The notes under the pieces: generated by a model | The model's database searches: none | The model's input: the letters and a program-made list of their open reading frames with translations, nothing else | What the model was told of the DNA's origin: nothing | Assembly (NCBI GenBank): GCA_963556495.2 | Contig: OY747703.1 | Location: forward strand, 31,086,796-31,150,795 | Source: Valencia hispanica | Lineage: Eukaryota; Chordata; Actinopteri; Cyprinodontiformes; Valenciidae | Length of the DNA: 64,000 nucleotides | Direction: 5' to 3' | Part shown: positions 59,829-64,000 of the stretch, piece after piece | Numbering within the stretch: the first letter of the stretch is position 1 | Layout: each line of letters starts with the position of its first letter | Position numbers and translations under genes: made by a program

Positions 59829-60539
59829 ATGATTAATAATTTTGTTAGACAAACTTCCTATTTTGGGTTGTAAATTTCCAGTTTGTTTGTTTGTTTCCAT
59901 CCCATTGTTTTAACTAGAAAATAAAAATTTGAATATTTTATAACATTTTTTTATAAGCAGACTGGTGTTTAATGTTTTACAGGAACAAATGTTTTTGATG
60001 ACAACATTTAAAAATTATTTTCTTGTCAGTGAACGTACATTTGTGGTAAAAAAGAGAGTACACCCTCTATCATTTACAGTGTTTTGCAGTACTAAAGGTT
60101 TAGAAATGAACTTGATAAACTCTCCAGATTGATGGGGAGTAACTATTGGTTATCTAGGTTCCTTGCCGTTGAAATGTAGGTAGGCCCAAAAAAACTGGGA
60201 GCCAATGCAGGGACTAACAGACTGCCACAGTGTGAGTGATCTTCCTGATGTTGGGAGCAGGATTTTTGGCAAGCTGCAGCTGCCTGACTGATTTTTTTAT
60301 TTTTCTTTCCTTTACAGAGACCAGTAATTTAAGAAAATCATGCATCATCTTCTCTGTATCCTATTTTAAATACAAAAACTATTTTATACTGGCTTTTGTA
60401 AGTGGCAATTTGGATTTATTGATAGATAGATTATTGAATTTCTTGGTTAATAAAATTCAGGTACGAGTTAATGATTACACCAAGGTGCTTTTTGGGGCGG
60501 TGTTGATGCAGCCAAACTGTTGTTTTTCAGGAATGGCTG
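59829..60539. other. slc43a3 3' UTR and downstream, no gene seen
   Basis: 3' UTR to about 59,945, then AT-rich intergenic DNA. A 103-codon frame at 60,236 has no recognised similarity. Confidence 0.45.
59920..59925 (+). terminator. slc43a3: slc43a3 polyadenylation signal
   Basis: AATAAA 92 bases after the slc43a3 stop codon, followed by AT-rich sequence. It would give a short 3' UTR; later signals cannot be excluded. Confidence 0.65.
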
Positions 60540-60725
60540 ATAATTAAGCAAACAACTATGGCCTAAGTATTTTTATAAATAAGAACTGGGTACACAAGAT
60601 TGAGTTTATTGTGAATATCCTCTAATCCACGCATGGTCCAAAATATTCATGTAGGCTGAAATACATACAAACACCCCTCCGTCCCCATAAATACTTAGAT
60701 TTGGTTAAATCTGCCTCAGCAAGTA
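60540..60725 (-). mobile_element. Outer Tc1 element, left segment
   Basis: ACAAGATTGAGTTTATTGTG and GGCTGAAATACATACAAACA match, inverted, the right segment near 63,360-63,290. Its sequence continues directly at 62,278 if the inner element and one TA are removed. The exact left boundary is unclear. Confidence 0.6.
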
Positions 60726-62275
<1,550 letters not shown>

Positions 62276-62277
62276 TA

Positions 62278-63488
62278 TAATTTTTGGAGCCATGAAAAAG
62301 CTTTTGGCATAATTCTGGCTAGATGTTTGACCACTTTTCTTATCAGAAGCGGCAGATCTCATTTAAATTAATATGTTTCCTGACAGGCACTCATCTTTTT
62401 AACATAGGTTATACATCTTCAAAAGCTTAATGTCGAGCAGCTTTATCCGTTGTTAAACCAGCTTTCATGTGTGTTTGTGGATCATTGTTTTGCTGGAACA
62501 CATAATCGTACCAAACTTTAAACTTGCTGTTGCTTTAAGGGATGTTGACGAATTTGGAGGTAGTCCTCCTTTATCTTTTGATCCACTTTGTGGCAGTGAA
62601 GCAGCCCCTTAGCATGAGGCTACTACCACCATGCTTGACAGTTGTAGTATTCAAAGGTTTGGACTGCTCACGTTTACTTCTCAAACGATACTTCTTGTTA
62701 TTGTGGCCCAACAGCTCAGTCTTTGTTTCTTTGGATGACAAAAATATTCTCCAAAAGATTTGTGGGTTGTCCATGCTGTCCAGCTGTAAACTTTAGCAGA
62801 GCTTGACAGCAGGTCCTTCCTTCTTTGTCAGCACCTTCTCGGTCCATGCTGGCGTTAAACTGACCTCACTTTGTACAGTAACGTGGGAGTTCAAGCATCT
62901 AATTTATAATCAGTTTGAGTTGTGATGGTTGCTAAATTGATTCTACTCATCATAACCGATTTAGTTTAATCTGAAGTGACAGTTTGAGTCAGATGAATGA
63001 AACAGAACAATGATCCGAAACACACCTCAAAACTCATTTGGATTTGAAAACGATGGTCAACATTAGCCTTCTAAAATGACCCTAAATTTAATCCCACTGA
63101 ATATGTATGACCAATGCTTAAAAGCCAAGTCTGCACCAGGAAACCAGCCAATTTAAATTAACTCTACCATTTCTGAGAAGAAAAGTGGTCGAACATGGAC
63201 CCAGATTATGCCAGATGATTGCTGCTGGCTACAAAATACGTGCAGGTGAGGTGCAACTTGCTTAATGACACTTACCCTTCCTCTGATATTTGGTTATGTA
63301 TATATTTGAGGCTTGATGTACAATTTCCAACTCATGCAGGCGAGAGAGAACCCATAATAAATTCAACCTTGTTCACTCAATCCCTGTTTTTAAAAGCTGC
63401 ATGATGAATCATGACCAGAAAAAAAAGTTTTAATAAATAATTAAAAGCCTGAAATAAATTCGCTTATGTAAACGTCTGACCAGAACTG
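62278..63488 (-). mobile_element. Outer Tc1 element, main segment
   Basis: Inside, TTTTGGCATAATTCTGGCT (62,300) and TTTGACCACTTTTCTTATC match, inverted, the copy near 63,180-63,215, showing long end repeats. The right end, inverted, begins CAGTTCTGGTCAGACGTTTA with TA at 63,489-63,490. A minus-strand piece at 62,571-62,774 reads FLSSKETKTELLGHNNKKY and TTTVKHGGSSLMLRGCF, a broken transposase core. Confidence 0.75.
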
Positions 63489-64000
63489 TATATTTGATTT
63501 TTTTTTCCACACGATACACTTTTCAAATGGGTAAATCCATTTTATTGGAAAAAGAATGGGACAAGTTTGCTACATGACTCAAAGACAATAACCTTTTTTT
63601 CTGTATTTGATTATAAAAAGGTGAAAGAATACATTCAGGGACACACAATACAGACCACATACTATAAAATTCTTCCTATAAAGTCTATGATACAGATATT
63701 TTTGCCTATTAGTACAAGGTTGTACAAAACAGTTACAGGAGTGTTTATACTAACCTTTATTGGAACACAATGGCGTCTTCATTTCAGTTGCTTCAACCAA
63801 TTAACTGACACAATCTTCCAATTTTACTTCATATTTTATCTGTTAATCAACAAAACAAAAGGAAGGCAAAGTCAAACAGCAGATAAGACCACCATCAACA
63901 GTTCAGTTATTCAACATACTCCTAACCAGCAGTAGGTATAAAGAACAAGGAAGAAAAGATTGAATTTGGTTGGAAAATATCTCAATGGTGTGGCTAAAGA
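63489..64000. other. Right edge, possibly 3' UTR of a convergent gene
   Basis: No coding similarity is recognised, including the 122-codon frame at 63,567. On the minus strand CCAATAAAATGG at about 63,537-63,548 has a poly(A) signal, so a minus-strand gene beyond the window could end here. Weak inference. Confidence 0.3.

Noticed and set aside
63567..63935. 122-codon plus-strand frame at the right edge
   Set aside because: AT-rich, no recognised motif, and next to a transposon end. It looks like chance openness in low-GC DNA.

Overview
The window is vertebrate nuclear DNA, almost certainly from a teleost fish. It has long AT-rich introns, abundant Tc1/mariner elements of several families, fish-type LINE tails and a tRNA-derived SINE. 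Two multi-exon genes read clearly as fish orthologues of CTNND1 and SLC43A3. These two genes lie in the same neighbourhood on human chromosome 11q12, so the pairing looks like conserved synteny. I cannot name the species.

Layout. Bases 1-38,100 hold ctnnd1 (p120-catenin) on the minus strand. I rebuilt 19 core coding exons, plus a 48-bp cassette exon, by matching reading frames to GT-AG (once GC-AG) splice sites. They join in frame from the ATG at 25,122-25,124 down to 2,716. The last two codons lie in a further exon with two candidate positions. The product is about 900 residues, or 916 with the cassette: N-terminal coiled coil, regulatory region, armadillo repeats and a short tail. A CpG-rich block at about 37,640-38,110 is the likely promoter, leaving a ~12.9 kb 5'-UTR intron. 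Bases 38,379-46,750 are a repeat-dominated gap: Tc1 fragments, a SINE, a 3-kb array of an 8-bp unit, Sleeping Beauty-like fragments and LINE pieces. Bases 48,120-59,925 hold slc43a3 on the plus strand. Its 12 coding exons join into a 510-residue major-facilitator transporter with a stop and a poly(A) signal. Bases 60,540-63,490 are nested Tc1 elements. The last 500 bases may be the 3' UTR of a convergent gene.

The two genes are divergent (head to head, about 10 kb apart) and do unrelated jobs. p120-catenin stabilises cadherins at adherens junctions and tunes Rho GTPases. SLC43A3 equilibrates purine nucleobases across the plasma membrane. Nothing suggests shared function beyond ancient linkage.

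Mobile DNA is the most individual part of the window. Two Tc1-type elements sit 142 bp apart in a broken CA/TA tract of a ctnnd1 intron. One is a DD38E (Intruder-like) copy with a nearly complete transposase frame; the other is a DD34E copy with matching 202-bp terminal inverted repeats and a deletion over its first catalytic Asp. I found no new gene system. The best leads are the 8-bp array, the near-intact DD38E element, a 178-bp hairpin-forming palindrome, and the alternative-splicing layout of ctnnd1 (microexon C, a GC-AG cassette exon, and an unstable GATA repeat next to a weak donor).
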